The position numbers were made by a program, and so were the translations under genes. Shown here piece after piece: positions 16,652-23,978 of a DNA stretch of 33,507 nt (within the stretch, counting starts at the first letter, position 1; every line of letters starts with the position of its first letter). Under the pieces are notes generated by a model. It ran no database searches. It was not told where the DNA came from and saw only the letters and a program-made list of their open reading frames with translations. Source of the stretch: Hyphomicrobiales bacterium (lineage in GTDB: Bacteria > Pseudomonadota > Alphaproteobacteria > Rhizobiales > Beijerinckiaceae); NCBI GenBank assembly GCA_900470095.1, contig UBZM01000082.1, forward strand, positions 1-33,507, read 5' to 3'.

Positions 16652-16790
16652 GAGCTGCGTCGATATTGCAGGTCAGGAGCCGGGTCGTGAAGGCTTTCTG
16701 GACGCCGGCACGCCGCTGGTATTCATCCACGGTCTCGGCTGCGCGTCATCCTGTGACTATCCGCGCGTGATCGCCGCTCCATCGCATGCA
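16635..16790 (+). pseudogene. N-terminal remnant of an alpha/beta hydrolase
   Basis: From the ATG at 16635 the frame reads a short N-terminus, then TPLVFIHGLGCASSCDYPRV. This is the first beta strand and HG oxyanion-hole motif of alpha/beta hydrolases, in a form I know from that family. After about residue 50 the similarity stops and the frame continues into unrelated Arg/Ala-rich sequence. The nucleophile Ser and the catalytic Asp/His are absent. It overlaps the Mrr-like remnant out of frame, so the two were probably joined by a deletion or rearrangement. Confidence 0.5.
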
Positions 16791-17006
16791 AGGGCAGATC
16801 CGCTAACCCGCAGTGCCGCCGTGCCATGTCAGCATAATCTGGAAACCAGACGGAAGGAGTGCCCGGGAACGTCCGGTTTCCGGGGAATGGCGGATACCCG
16901 CTTCCGGTCGGCAGCAGCGCCTTGTACCGGGGCCAGAGAGGCGCTCACCGCCTGGTTCAGAACGAGAGACGCCATACTGGCGACTGGCTCCTAGCTTGCT
17001 GTCTGA

Positions 17007-17044
17007 AAGGAATTTCCTTACAGTAAGGAGCTTCCTTACAGGAG
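17007..17044 (+). promoter_or_regulatory. Operator/promoter repeats of the mazEF-like operon
   Basis: Tightly packed dyads just upstream of the antitoxin ATG. They are AAGGAA-T-TTCCTT (17007-17019), overlapping CCTTAC-A-GTAAGG (17016-17028), and a second direct copy of TTCCTTACAG (17014-17023 repeated at 17032-17041, 18 bases apart). AGGAG at the end is also the ribosome site for the ATG at 17051. Multiple half-sites of this kind are expected for autorepression by an AbrB-fold antitoxin and its toxin complex. Confidence 0.65.
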
Positions 17045-17050
17045 TTCCGC

Positions 17051-17269
17051 ATGATCACGAGCAAGCTGACATCAAAGGCGCAGACGACGATTCCGCAGCC
17101 CATCCGGGCCGCGTTGCATCTGCGCGAGGGCGACGAGATTGCCTATAGCATCGAGGGCGACGCGGTGGTGATCCGCAAGGCACCGGCAGCAGCCCCGGCC
17201 GAAGACCCGTTTGGCACATTCAGCGAGTGGGATAGCGAAGCCGACCGGAGAGCCTATGCCAAACTCTGA
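17051..17269 (+). CDS. AbrB/MazE-family antitoxin
   Basis: Antitoxin of 72 residues with an N-terminal SpoVT/AbrB-type swapped-hairpin DNA-binding domain (SKLTSKAQTTIPQPIRAAL, then LREGDEIAYSIEGDAVVIR). An acidic C-terminal tail (DPFGTFSEWDSEADRRAY) would be the segment that neutralises the toxin. The ATG at 17051 follows AGGAG. It overlaps the toxin gene by 14 bases, typical of coupled type II modules. Confidence 0.9.
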   Translation: MITSKLTSKAQTTIPQPIRAALHLREGDEIAYSIEGDAVVIRKAPAAAPAEDPFGTFSEWDSEADRRAYAKL

Positions 17270-17603
17270 GTTCAGCCAGGGCGATGTTATCCGTGTGCCG
17301 TTCCCCTATACCGACCGCAACACCCGCCAGCATCGGCCGGCGCTTGTCGTCAGCCATGGCGGCGTAGGGGAGGGCGAAGGCCTGTTGTGGGTGGTCATGA
17401 TCACCAGCGCCGAGAATCGGTCATGGCCGGGAGACGTGTCGCTGGGCCTGAGTTATGGCGAGGTCGGCTTGCCGGCGCCATCGGTCATTCGCCCATGCAA
17501 AATCGCGACGATCGAGGCAGGCCACGCGGAGAAGCTGGGCCGGATCAAGCCAACGACAATGGCCCAGGTTGGAGATCAACTGCGGACGTATATGGGCGTC
17601 TAG
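17256..17603 (+). CDS. PemK/MazF-family endoribonuclease toxin
   Basis: Toxin of 115 residues in the MazF/PemK family, ribosome-independent mRNA interferases. Family segments are present: FSQGDVIRVPFPYTD at the N-terminus, then RPALVVSH, WVVMITSAENRSWPGD and PSVIRPCKIATIE, the last including the conserved PS-x-x-R/K core. The ATG at 17256 lies inside the antitoxin reading frame; upstream in-frame starts would lie deeper in the antitoxin. It follows the antitoxin and shares its promoter. Confidence 0.9.
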   Translation: MPNSEFSQGDVIRVPFPYTDRNTRQHRPALVVSHGGVGEGEGLLWVVMITSAENRSWPGDVSLGLSYGEVGLPAPSVIRPCKIATIEAGHAEKLGRIKPTTMAQVGDQLRTYMGV

Positions 17604-17837
17604 CTCAGTCGCGTCTCACCGCTTGCCGAGCGCTGAAACGATGTGTGCTCTCAGTTCATCCCGCCAGACATCGAGCGCGGGTGAAGCGCTGCCCTGCCAT
17701 GCGACTGAGATCGGCGCAAATCTCGTCATCGCTCAGCTGAAGCGACGCGGCTGCCCGTTTGCAGACGTTCGGAAGTTCACGGGAGGGTGGATATCGGACA
17801 TTCTCTGCACGGAACAGATAATTGAACACCCACCCTC

Positions 17838-18818
17838 TCAGGTGAGGACAACGATCTTCCCACCCGCCTGGTTCGTTTCCATCGTGCGATGCGCATCGAC
17901 TATGTCGTCGAGCCTGAAGACCCTACCGATGTTGAGGCGAAGGGTGCCCGTAGCGACCTGATCGGCCAGCGACTGCAGAGGGGTTTGCATGAAATCCTCC
18001 GCCCCGCCTGCATAGGTGGTCAGCGACACCGCCGTCGGGATGGAGTCCATCGGGCTGAACTGATCAAAGGACCATTGATCGCCGACCATTCCAGTCATGC
18101 AGACAACGCCGTGCGGGCGCGCGGTGCGCAATGAGTCCTTCAAAGTCGTCGTGCCGACCAGTTCGAGCACCTTGTCGACGCCATTTGGGCAGATCTCGCG
18201 GACCTGATCCGCGATGTCGCCGCTGTCGATCACCACCTGGTCGGCGCCGTTCTCGCGCAGCAAGCGTTCGCGGGCAGGATTGCGCGTCGTCGCGAGCACG
18301 AAAGCGCCGTGCTTCTTGGCGATAGCCGCCGCAGCCAGGCCCACCGATGTGGTTCCGCCGCGTATAAGCAAGCGATCGCGCGCCTTGAGTTGCAACGCAT
18401 TGAACAGCGACCCCCATGCCGTTTGCAGCATTTCGGGCATTGCGCCGAGCGTCTCCCATGGCAACGTCGTCGTGAGCTTTTGCACTTGGGTGGCGGGTAC
18501 GCAGACATATTCGGCATAACCGCCATCGAACCGGCGCCCCATTCCGCCCATCGCGGTCGCGACGATATCGCCAGGGCCGAACTGCCCTCCTGGGGCCTCC
18601 ACTACGATTCCAGCCGCCTCGATCCCCAGCACGCGCGGGAAGGCAACGTTGGGCGAAAGCCCTTGCCGGGTGAACAGTTCCGAGCGATTGAGCCCGAAGG
18701 CCTTCACTTGGATCAGCACCTGCCCCTTTTCGGGCGTGGGCGTCGGCCGCCTTTCCAGTTTTAGGGCTTCAGGGCCGCCTGCCTGGTAGATCACGGCTGC
18801 CTTCATCGTAGCGGGCAT
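17838..18818 (-). CDS. Zinc-independent quinone oxidoreductase (MDR superfamily)
   Basis: NADPH-dependent oxidoreductase of 326 residues in the medium-chain dehydrogenase/reductase superfamily, quinone-reductase branch. The N-terminal GroES-like domain reads MKAAVIYQAGGPEALKLE and VKAFGLNRSELFTRQG, and the FPRVLGIEAAGIV segment is present. The nucleotide-binding domain has LLIRGGTTSVGLAAA (about residues 149-163). The zinc-binding Cys/His residues of alcohol dehydrogenases are missing, as expected of this branch. The ATG at 18818 follows the stop of the SnoaL-like gene by 12 bases, so the two form an operon, divergent from a LysR regulator that probably controls it. Confidence 0.92.
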   Translation of the reverse strand: MPATMKAAVIYQAGGPEALKLERRPTPTPEKGQVLIQVKAFGLNRSELFTRQGLSPNVAFPRVLGIEAAGIVVEAPGGQFGPGDIVATAMGGMGRRFDGGYAEYVCVPATQVQKLTTTLPWETLGAMPEMLQTAWGSLFNALQLKARDRLLIRGGTTSVGLAAAAIAKKHGAFVLATTRNPARERLLRENGADQVVIDSGDIADQVREICPNGVDKVLELVGTTTLKDSLRTARPHGVVCMTGMVGDQWSFDQFSPMDSIPTAVSLTTYAGGAEDFMQTPLQSLADQVATGTLRLNIGRVFRLDDIVDAHRTMETNQAGGKIVVLT

Positions 18819-18830
18819 GGTCCTGCTCCC

Positions 18831-19307
18831 TTACTGGCGCGGCGGATTGGTGGTGGAAAAGCTGTAGCGCGCGATATTCCAGTCGCCCGAACCGAGCTTC
18901 TGCAAGACAAACAATTCCTGATTGGCCTCGGGGCTTGTCTGGCTGCTCGCCTTGACCGTAACCGTGCCTGCCGAATTGGTGCGCGCGAAGGCCCAATCCG
19001 GCGCAACCTGGACGATTTCGACGATGTCGAAGCGCACTGCCAACTTGATCGCGTTGAACACGTTCACATAGGCGGAGCGCACGGCAGCGGCGCCGACACT
19101 TGATGGGCTGTTCGGCGGCATGAATACGCCGTCGGGCGCATAGAGCTTGATCACCGCGTCGGTATCCTCAGCGTTGAGCGCCAGCTCATAAGCGCGCAGG
19201 GCATGCTCGATTGCGGCTTCGTCGCCGGTCCGCTCGGCCGCGGAAGCCGTGAGTGACAGCGCCAATGCGGCGCCGGCGGCAAGTGCGGAAGCTACGATCT
19301 TCTTCAT
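18831..19307 (-). CDS. Exported SnoaL-like / DUF4440 protein (SgcJ/EcaC type)
   Basis: Protein of 158 residues with an N-terminal signal peptide (MKKIVASALAAGAALALSL, cleavage near ASAAE) and a SnoaL-like cone fold of the SgcJ/EcaC type. Recognisable segments are AIEHALRAYELALNAEDTDA, IKLYAPDGVFMPP, and the C-terminal WNIARYSFSTT. I chose the ATG at 19307 over one further upstream because GGAGAA precedes it and it begins a proper signal peptide. It is the first gene of a two-gene operon with the quinone oxidoreductase. Catalytic function is not established for most members. Confidence 0.85.
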   Translation of the reverse strand: MKKIVASALAAGAALALSLTASAAERTGDEAAIEHALRAYELALNAEDTDAVIKLYAPDGVFMPPNSPSSVGAAAVRSAYVNVFNAIKLAVRFDIVEIVQVAPDWAFARTNSAGTVTVKASSQTSPEANQELFVLQKLGSGDWNIARYSFSTTNPPRQ

Positions 19308-19368
19308 GGAGGTTCTCCCCGTTCGCGGCATGATTGCCAACGAGAAGATGGGTCATTTCCGGTTTTGG

Positions 19369-19408
19369 ATTTAGTCTGAGAATTTGGTAATGATTATCCT
19401 AAATTTGG
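19369..19408. promoter_or_regulatory. Candidate LysR binding region between divergent genes
   Basis: In the ~108-base gap between the SnoaL-like operon and the LysR gene, AATTTGG occurs twice (19381-19387 and 19402-19408), 21 bases or two helical turns apart. An inverted pair ATTTAG (19369-19374) / CTAAAT (19399-19404) spans them. The segment is AT-rich. Position fits a LysR operator, but the repeats are short. Confidence 0.35.
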
Positions 19409-19415
19409 GAAAGTC

Positions 19416-20321
19416 ATGCCAGACCTCAACTCCCTCCTGGTCTTCGCCCGGGTTGCCGAAACCGGCAGCTTCTCGGAGGCCGCGCGTCGTACCGGCATGC
19501 CGATCTCGACCGTGAGCCGCAAGATCGCTGAACTGGAGGACCACCTCGGCGTCCGCCTCTTCGAACGCTCGACGCGCAGCCTGCGGCTGACCGACGTTGG
19601 CGCGGAGATTCTTGAGCAGGCGCAACGCGGCGTCGAGGTCAGCGAGGCTGTCGACAGCATCGCCTCCAACCGGCTTTCCGAAGTTCGCGGCGCGCTGCGG
19701 CTCTCGGCGCCGCCCAGCATTTCGGACAACCTGCTGGCGCCACTCATTGGCGCCTTTCAAGCCGCTTATCCCGCCGTCGAAGTGCAGGTGCTGATCGCCG
19801 ATCGCCATGTCGATCACATCGCGGAGGGTGTCGATCTCGCCCTGCGCCTCGGTCCGCTGAGCGACTCGAACCTCGTTTCGCGCCCGATGCTCCGCTACCG
19901 CCATCGTCTCGTGGCCAGTCCCGACTATCTTGTAGGGCGAAACCCGCCGCAGCATCCGCAGGACCTGCAAGAGCATCGGCTCCTGGCCTTCGCCTATTGG
20001 TCACAACAGCACCGCTGGACTTTCAAGAACGGCGACGCGCGCGAAACGGTCAGCTTCAAGCCGAAGCTAGCAATGAATGACTTTGCTGGCCTGGCGACCC
20101 TGCTCGCGGCTGGCGGCGGGATCGGTGAGCTGCCTCCGATCGTAGCGCCCGCGCTTGTCCAGACGGGGCGTCTGGTGGAGGTGATGCCGCAATGGCGCTT
20201 CCAGACGCTTGACCTATCGATCGTGCATCTCGGAAACCGTCACATCTCCCGCCCGGTTCGCATGTTCAAGGATTTCGCGCTGCAGATGGCGCCGTCGATC
20301 GTGGGTGATCTACCCGTCTGA
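19416..20321 (+). CDS. LysR family transcriptional regulator
   Basis: LysR-type regulator of 301 residues. The winged HTH lies in residues 1-60 (NSLLVFARVAETGSFSEAAR, MPISTVSRKIAELEDHLGVRL), and the effector domain begins around GALRLSAPPSIS. It belongs to the subgroup with the SRKIAELE and LRLTDVG signatures, often found divergent from oxidoreductase genes. That is the case here: it faces the SnoaL-like/quinone oxidoreductase operon and probably regulates it. It is not close in sequence to the tandem LysR pair at 2.5-4.4 kb. Confidence 0.93.
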   Translation: MPDLNSLLVFARVAETGSFSEAARRTGMPISTVSRKIAELEDHLGVRLFERSTRSLRLTDVGAEILEQAQRGVEVSEAVDSIASNRLSEVRGALRLSAPPSISDNLLAPLIGAFQAAYPAVEVQVLIADRHVDHIAEGVDLALRLGPLSDSNLVSRPMLRYRHRLVASPDYLVGRNPPQHPQDLQEHRLLAFAYWSQQHRWTFKNGDARETVSFKPKLAMNDFAGLATLLAAGGGIGELPPIVAPALVQTGRLVEVMPQWRFQTLDLSIVHLGNRHISRPVRMFKDFALQMAPSIVGDLPV

Positions 20322-20568
20322 AAGGCAATTTCATCGGTCGCTTTTCTCGGTTTTCAGTCCCCAACATGAACGCCCGCTATGGGGCGGTTCCGGTAGTGAC
20401 GCGGCCGCGGAACAGAGGTCTGCTTTCGGGCAGAGGCCCAGGTTCTGCTTATGGCGCCGAGCGGCCGGATGGGCTCTGCCTCCATCGACACGTGGGGCCA
20501 AATTCGTCGCCATCACTGCTATAGTGGACGCGAATGCGGGAGATGTCCCGGCGAAGAAGGAGCCGATC
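20322..20568. other. Intergenic stretch, no gene recognised
   Basis: About 250 bases after the LysR stop. No convincing coding frame. Together with the interrupted small gene and repeat copy A that follow, it makes a ~540-base stretch without an intact gene. Confidence 0.35.
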
Positions 20569-20739
20569 GTGGCCGAGAGATTTGAACGGCATCGCCAACC
20601 CTGAACCCCTGAGAAGCTGAAGCTGCTCGCTAGGAAGGGCATGGCCCTGAAGGCGATTTCGAAGGCGATGACCCGCAGCGAAGAATCGATCAAGGACCGT
20701 GCGAAACAGGATGGCATCGGGATCGCCAAGCTCCGCTAG
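20569..20739 (+). pseudogene. Small HTH/SANT-like regulatory protein interrupted by an in-frame TGA
   Basis: A 57-codon frame from GTG at 20569, with AAGGAG about seven bases before it, reads VAERFERHRQP, stop, then TPEKLKLLARKGMALKAISK and a tail ending GIAKLR before TAG. Small proteins with ERF-x-R-x-x-PWTPEE...LA-x-x-G-x-x-x-x-A-I-x-KAM-x-RSEESI-x-x-x-A-x-x-x-GI-x-IAKLR are common in Rhizobiales. The TGA at 20602-20604 stands exactly where they have Trp (TGG), so this is most simply a one-base nonsense mutation. An ATG at 20641 could restart translation of the last 32 codons. A sequencing error is also possible. Confidence 0.6.
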
Positions 20740-20740
20740 A

Positions 20741-20848
20741 CCATCGGACCGGACATCCTATCGCGTCCGGGGATCCGACCCTTTGTGTTTGCATCGGCTT
20801 TGCCCCGAAATCCGCAATCCGCACTTCAGGCCGATGCTTTGGCCCTTT
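20741..20848 (-). repeat. Dispersed intergenic repeat, copy A
   Basis: The reverse complement of 20779-20845 matches 23479-23544 with roughly ten differences in 67 bases, counted by eye. Shared blocks include AAGCATCGGCC, GGATTGCGG and AAGCCGATGCAA. Beyond the core both copies have a GC-rich hairpin, here CCGGAC/GTCCGG (~20749-20770). It sits immediately before the ribosome site of the YciI-like gene and so would be part of its leader if transcribed. Confidence 0.7.
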
Positions 20849-20862
20849 GGAGGAGGCGACCC

Positions 20863-21195
20863 GTGCCGACATTCGTGACGATCGGATATGGAGACCGTGA
20901 GGGCTACGACCGTACCCCGGTGGCCGTGCGAGACGCCGCCCACGCCCATGATGCGAAGCTGCGGAAGGACGGAGTGTTGATGGGTATCGCGGGCGTTCCC
21001 GTGCAGGTGCGCAATCCCGATGCTGCCCGTGTGGAAACGGCCAATGGTCCATTCATGACGTCGTCATTGCCGGTGGCGGGCTTTGCCATCATCGAAGCCG
21101 CCGATCTGGCCGAGGCCATCGCTATGGTTTCGCGAACGCCCTGCGCCGTGGCCCACGGTGTCGGTGAGGTATGGCCGCTCGAGCAGCGGCCATAA
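20863..21195 (+). CDS. YciI-like (YCII-related) protein
   Basis: Protein of 110 residues with the ferredoxin-like YCII-related fold. The conserved His-Asp pair is seen in AHAHDAKLRKDGVLMGIAG, and the ETANGPFMTS segment corresponds to the usual DGPF region. The C-terminal VGEVWPLEQRP is typical of the YciI-like subgroup. I chose GTG at 20863 because a strong GGAGGAGG lies six bases upstream; longer in-frame starts reach into repeat copy A. Members are often near ECF sigma factors or catabolic genes; here it stands alone. Function unknown. Confidence 0.82.
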   Translation: MPTFVTIGYGDREGYDRTPVAVRDAAHAHDAKLRKDGVLMGIAGVPVQVRNPDAARVETANGPFMTSSLPVAGFAIIEAADLAEAIAMVSRTPCAVAHGVGEVWPLEQRP

Positions 21196-21332
21196 GACGG
21201 CACGTCGCGCTGCGGCCACGCGATTGCGGTGGCGGGGACATGCAACCATGTCTGTCCCGTTCGGTTCCACGGGACTGTCACGGCACTGTCGAGCGGCGCC
21301 CCTGCTGCCGAATGTTCCGCGCGCGTTGAGGC

Positions 21333-22682
21333 TTAGCGCTCAGGCGCTCGTGGGGCCCCGGCGGCCTGGCGCGGCAGGCTGATGCGGACCAGCAGGCCGC
21401 GCGGCTGGTTGTCGTGCAGGGTCAGCTCGCCATCATGGGCGGCCGCGATCGACCGGGTGATGGCGAGGCCGAGGCCAAAGCCTTCTGTATCGATTCGCCC
21501 GCGGGCTTCGTCGCCGCGCATAAAGGGTTCGAGCAGGCGCAAGCGATCGGCTTCCGGAATACCGGGGCCATCGTCGGCCACCTCGATCAGGAGGGCGTCG
21601 GTTTCGTCGCGAAGGCGGATGATCACCTGCGTGCCATGGCGCACCGCGTTCTCGACGAGATTGGTCACGGCGCGCTCCAGCTGCTGGGCATCGCCGGTCG
21701 CGACGACCCGTCGCGGCCCCTCATAGCGCGTCGGCGTGCCGATATCGCTGAACTCGTCCGCGACGGTCTGGAGCAGGCTGGAAAGATCGACGGCACCGCG
21801 CGTCTGGCGCCGGTCGGCATCGCGCAGATAGGACAGCGCGCCCTGCACCATGGTGCCCATATGCTCCAGATCGCGGGTGAACTGAGCGCGCAGGACATGG
21901 TCCTCGATGAACTCGACGCGCAGGCGCATGCGCGTGATCGGCGTCCTCAGGTCGTGGCTGATCGCCGCCAGCATGCGTGTGCGGTCGGCAAACATCGCAT
22001 GGATCCGGTCTCGCAAGCGGTTGAGGGCGCGCGCGGCGGTACGGACTTCGATGGGGCCTTCCTCGCGCAGCGGCGAGGGATCGCGGTCGATCGAAAACTC
22101 CTCGGCCGCCGAGGCGAAGCGCGCGAGCGGCGCCGTGATGCCGCGCGAGGCCCAGAGCGTCAGCGCGGCGATATTGAGCCCGAGCACGATGATCGTGGCG
22201 ACGACCAGAATGGAGATGGGGCGCGGTGGCGGTGTCCCCGTCCCGCCGGCCGCGATCTCGACATCGAGGCCCGTGCCGTCGGGAAGCCGGATCGCATAGC
22301 CTTGCGGCGGCCTGTCTCCGTCCGGCGCCGGGTTCGGCTGCACCGCAAAACCCTCGCCCAGGCGCTGCGCCATTCCCTCCGCGGCGAAAGGCTGGGGCTT
22401 CGATGGCAAGGGGGCAGGGCCGATGCCCGATAGCGCGAACCGGAAGCGCCGGTCGGCCGTGTTCGCGGTCTCGACGACCATCGGGCGCAGGGGCGGCGGC
22501 GTCTGGGCCACGAGCTTGGCGATCGTCGCGACGCTCTCATAGGCGGGCGGGCCCGGTCTGCCGCGGGGCGCCTGCCAGACCAGCGTGACGGAGAGAATGA
22601 GATAGAGCAGGCCGATCACGCCGACCACGAGCAGCGCGATCTGACTGCCGATCCGGGCGGGCGGGCGAAACGGGTGGATCAT
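21333..22682 (-). CDS. Sensor histidine kinase (HAMP, EnvZ-like)
   Basis: Inner-membrane sensor kinase of 449 residues. Two membrane segments (about 14-36 and 157-178) enclose a Pro-rich periplasmic domain of ~120 residues. A HAMP linker follows, then HisKA with the phosphoacceptor His243 in ISHDLRTPITRMRLRVEF, and an HATPase domain with the N-box LVENAVRHG, G1 box DDGPGIP and G2 GFGLGLAI. The start overlaps the response-regulator stop by four bases, so the pair is co-translated. The layout resembles EnvZ/OmpR-type systems. The stimulus is unknown. Confidence 0.94.
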   Translation of the reverse strand: MIHPFRPPARIGSQIALLVVGVIGLLYLILSVTLVWQAPRGRPGPPAYESVATIAKLVAQTPPPLRPMVVETANTADRRFRFALSGIGPAPLPSKPQPFAAEGMAQRLGEGFAVQPNPAPDGDRPPQGYAIRLPDGTGLDVEIAAGGTGTPPPRPISILVVATIIVLGLNIAALTLWASRGITAPLARFASAAEEFSIDRDPSPLREEGPIEVRTAARALNRLRDRIHAMFADRTRMLAAISHDLRTPITRMRLRVEFIEDHVLRAQFTRDLEHMGTMVQGALSYLRDADRRQTRGAVDLSSLLQTVADEFSDIGTPTRYEGPRRVVATGDAQQLERAVTNLVENAVRHGTQVIIRLRDETDALLIEVADDGPGIPEADRLRLLEPFMRGDEARGRIDTEGFGLGLAITRSIAAAHDGELTLHDNQPRGLLVRISLPRQAAGAPRAPER

Positions 22683-23428
22683 TGCCGTGCGACGGCGGGC
22701 GTGAAGAGATATCCGCCCGAGCGGATCGTCTTGATCAATTCGGGTTCGCGCGGCTCGCGCTCGATCTTCTGGCGCAGGCGGCTGATCAGGATATCGATGC
22801 TGCGCTCGAACGGGGTGGCGGCGCGCCCCTGCGTCAGATCAAGCAGGGCATCGCGCGCGAGCACGCGCCCGGGCCGCTCGCAGAGCACCCGCAGCAGATC
22901 GAACTCGGCGCCGGTCACGGCGACGCGGACATTGTCGGGATTGGTCAGCTCGCGGCTATTGGCATTCAGCGTCCAGCCCGCGAAGGCAAACGAGCCGGGC
23001 GGCTCGTTTGGATCGGCCTGTCCGCTGCCCCGTCGTCGCAGCACCGCCCGGATGCGGGCCAGGAGCTCGCGCGGGTTGAACGGTTTGCCGAGATAGTCGT
23101 CGGCGCCCATTTCGAGGCCGATGATCCTGTCGATATCCTCGCTGCGGGCGGTGAGCATGATGATCGGCATCTGCGTCGTCAGGCATAGCCGCCGGCAGAT
23201 CGAGAACCCGTCCTCGCCGGGGAGGTTGAGATCGAGCACGATCAGGTCGAAGCTGCGCTCCCGCAGGATGCGGTCCATCTCGCGCCCGTCGCGCGCGGTC
23301 GAAGTCCGCATGCCGTTCTGCGAGAGGTAGCGCGCCACGAGCGTGCTGATGTCGCGATCGTCCTCGACGATCAGGATATGCGCCGATGCGCTCACGTCAG
23401 GTTTCCAGGCTTCAACCGCTGCGAGCAT
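22679..23428 (-). CDS. OmpR-family response regulator
   Basis: Response regulator of 249 residues. The receiver domain has acidic residues in VEDDRD (about 21-26), phosphoacceptor Asp66 in IVLDLNLPG, Thr93 and Lys115 (GKPF). It is followed by an OmpR/PhoB winged-helix domain (about 145-245, VTGAEFDLLRVLCERPGRVL, SRLRQKIE, IRSGGYLF). The ATG at 23428 lacks a clear ribosome site; a GTG near 23396 that removes an ~11-residue leader is an alternative start. Partner of the overlapping histidine kinase. Confidence 0.93.
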   Translation of the reverse strand: MLAAVEAWKPDVSASAHILIVEDDRDISTLVARYLSQNGMRTSTARDGREMDRILRERSFDLIVLDLNLPGEDGFSICRRLCLTTQMPIIMLTARSEDIDRIIGLEMGADDYLGKPFNPRELLARIRAVLRRRGSGQADPNEPPGSFAFAGWTLNANSRELTNPDNVRVAVTGAEFDLLRVLCERPGRVLARDALLDLTQGRAATPFERSIDILISRLRQKIEREPREPELIKTIRSGGYLFTPAVARQ

Positions 23429-23470
23429 ATCGGAGGCGCAGGCCCCATGCAGCCGTCATCGTGGCTAAGG

Positions 23471-23572
23471 CATCGGCAGGGCCGAAGCATCGGCCGGAAA
23501 AGTGGATTGCGGTTTTCGGGGAAAGCCGATGCAATCACAGTGGGCTGGATCATCGGACCGGATCCGATGATC
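23471..23572 (+). repeat. Dispersed intergenic repeat, copy B, with perfect hairpin
   Basis: Second copy of the element at 20741-20848, in opposite orientation (core 23479-23544). It ends in a perfect 10-base inverted repeat GATCATCGGA (23548-23557) / TCCGATGATC (23563-23572) with a 5-base loop. The hairpin touches the stop codon of the small membrane protein on the minus strand and could stabilise or end its mRNA, although no T-run follows. Confidence 0.7.
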
Positions 23573-23823
23573 TAAGGCCGATAGGCGACATCGCGACATC
23601 TGATCGTGCCGTCCGAAGCGATCCGGGCCGTTCCGATGGCTTGCTCGCGCCCTGTCACCGGATCGCGATAGACCATGCGACCGCAGGCCGAGGCCGTGTC
23701 GGTGGTGTCGGGGCCGAAGATGCGCAAGAGCACCACGCTGATCCACATGGCTGCCGCGGCCAGGACCCCCAGGGCGCGCCGCAGCGACGAACCCGACCGC
23801 AAGGGTGAAACGATATCCGGCAT
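23572..23823 (-). CDS. Small single-pass membrane protein, unknown function
   Basis: Protein of 83 residues, not recognised. A hydrophobic segment (LGVLAAAAMWISVVLLRIFG, about 18-37) is followed by a polar domain with two cysteines (ACGRMVYRDPVTGREQAIG, TIRCRDVAYRP) that could form a disulfide outside the membrane. The ATG at 23823 is preceded by GGAG. It lies between the two-component system and maleylacetoacetate isomerase, all on the minus strand but with gaps of 140-160 bases. Confidence is moderate because the gene is short. Confidence 0.55.
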   Translation of the reverse strand: MPDIVSPLRSGSSLRRALGVLAAAAMWISVVLLRIFGPDTTDTASACGRMVYRDPVTGREQAIGTARIASDGTIRCRDVAYRP

Positions 23824-23978
23824 GGGCGCTCCGACGCTGCGTGAGACTGCCGGATAGGTCGCGTTTGTGGCCCCAGTGCCGAACGGATGTTGCTGGAGTG
23901 TTTCCGTTTGTATCCCCCGTGCATCCTCTGCATCTGGCGCAGAACGGGATTGGAGCCTTGCCGACCGTGTCGGGCCAA

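Larger units (their letters stand above)
16374..17000. other. Scar region with gene remnants upstream of the toxin-antitoxin pair
   Basis: More than 600 bases without an intact gene. It contains the two remnants listed separately (Mrr-like C-terminus, alpha/beta-hydrolase N-terminus). It also has an imperfect repeat near 16452-16500 that encodes GETVP twice in one frame, and an inverted repeat GGAAACCAGAC (16841-16851) / GTCCGGTTTCC (16871-16881) with one mismatch. The pattern suggests past insertion or deletion, but no transposase or terminal repeat pair is left. Confidence 0.45.

Noticed and set aside
16841..16881. Inverted repeat considered as insertion-sequence terminal repeats
   Set aside because: The arms are only 11 bases with a mismatch and 19 bases apart, with no transposase between them; too close together for an element.
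17618..17731. Short minus-strand frame (37 codons, ending near DELRAHIVSALGKR)
   Set aside because: It looked like a protein C-terminus, but there is no upstream coding context and no family match. Left as unassigned intergenic DNA.
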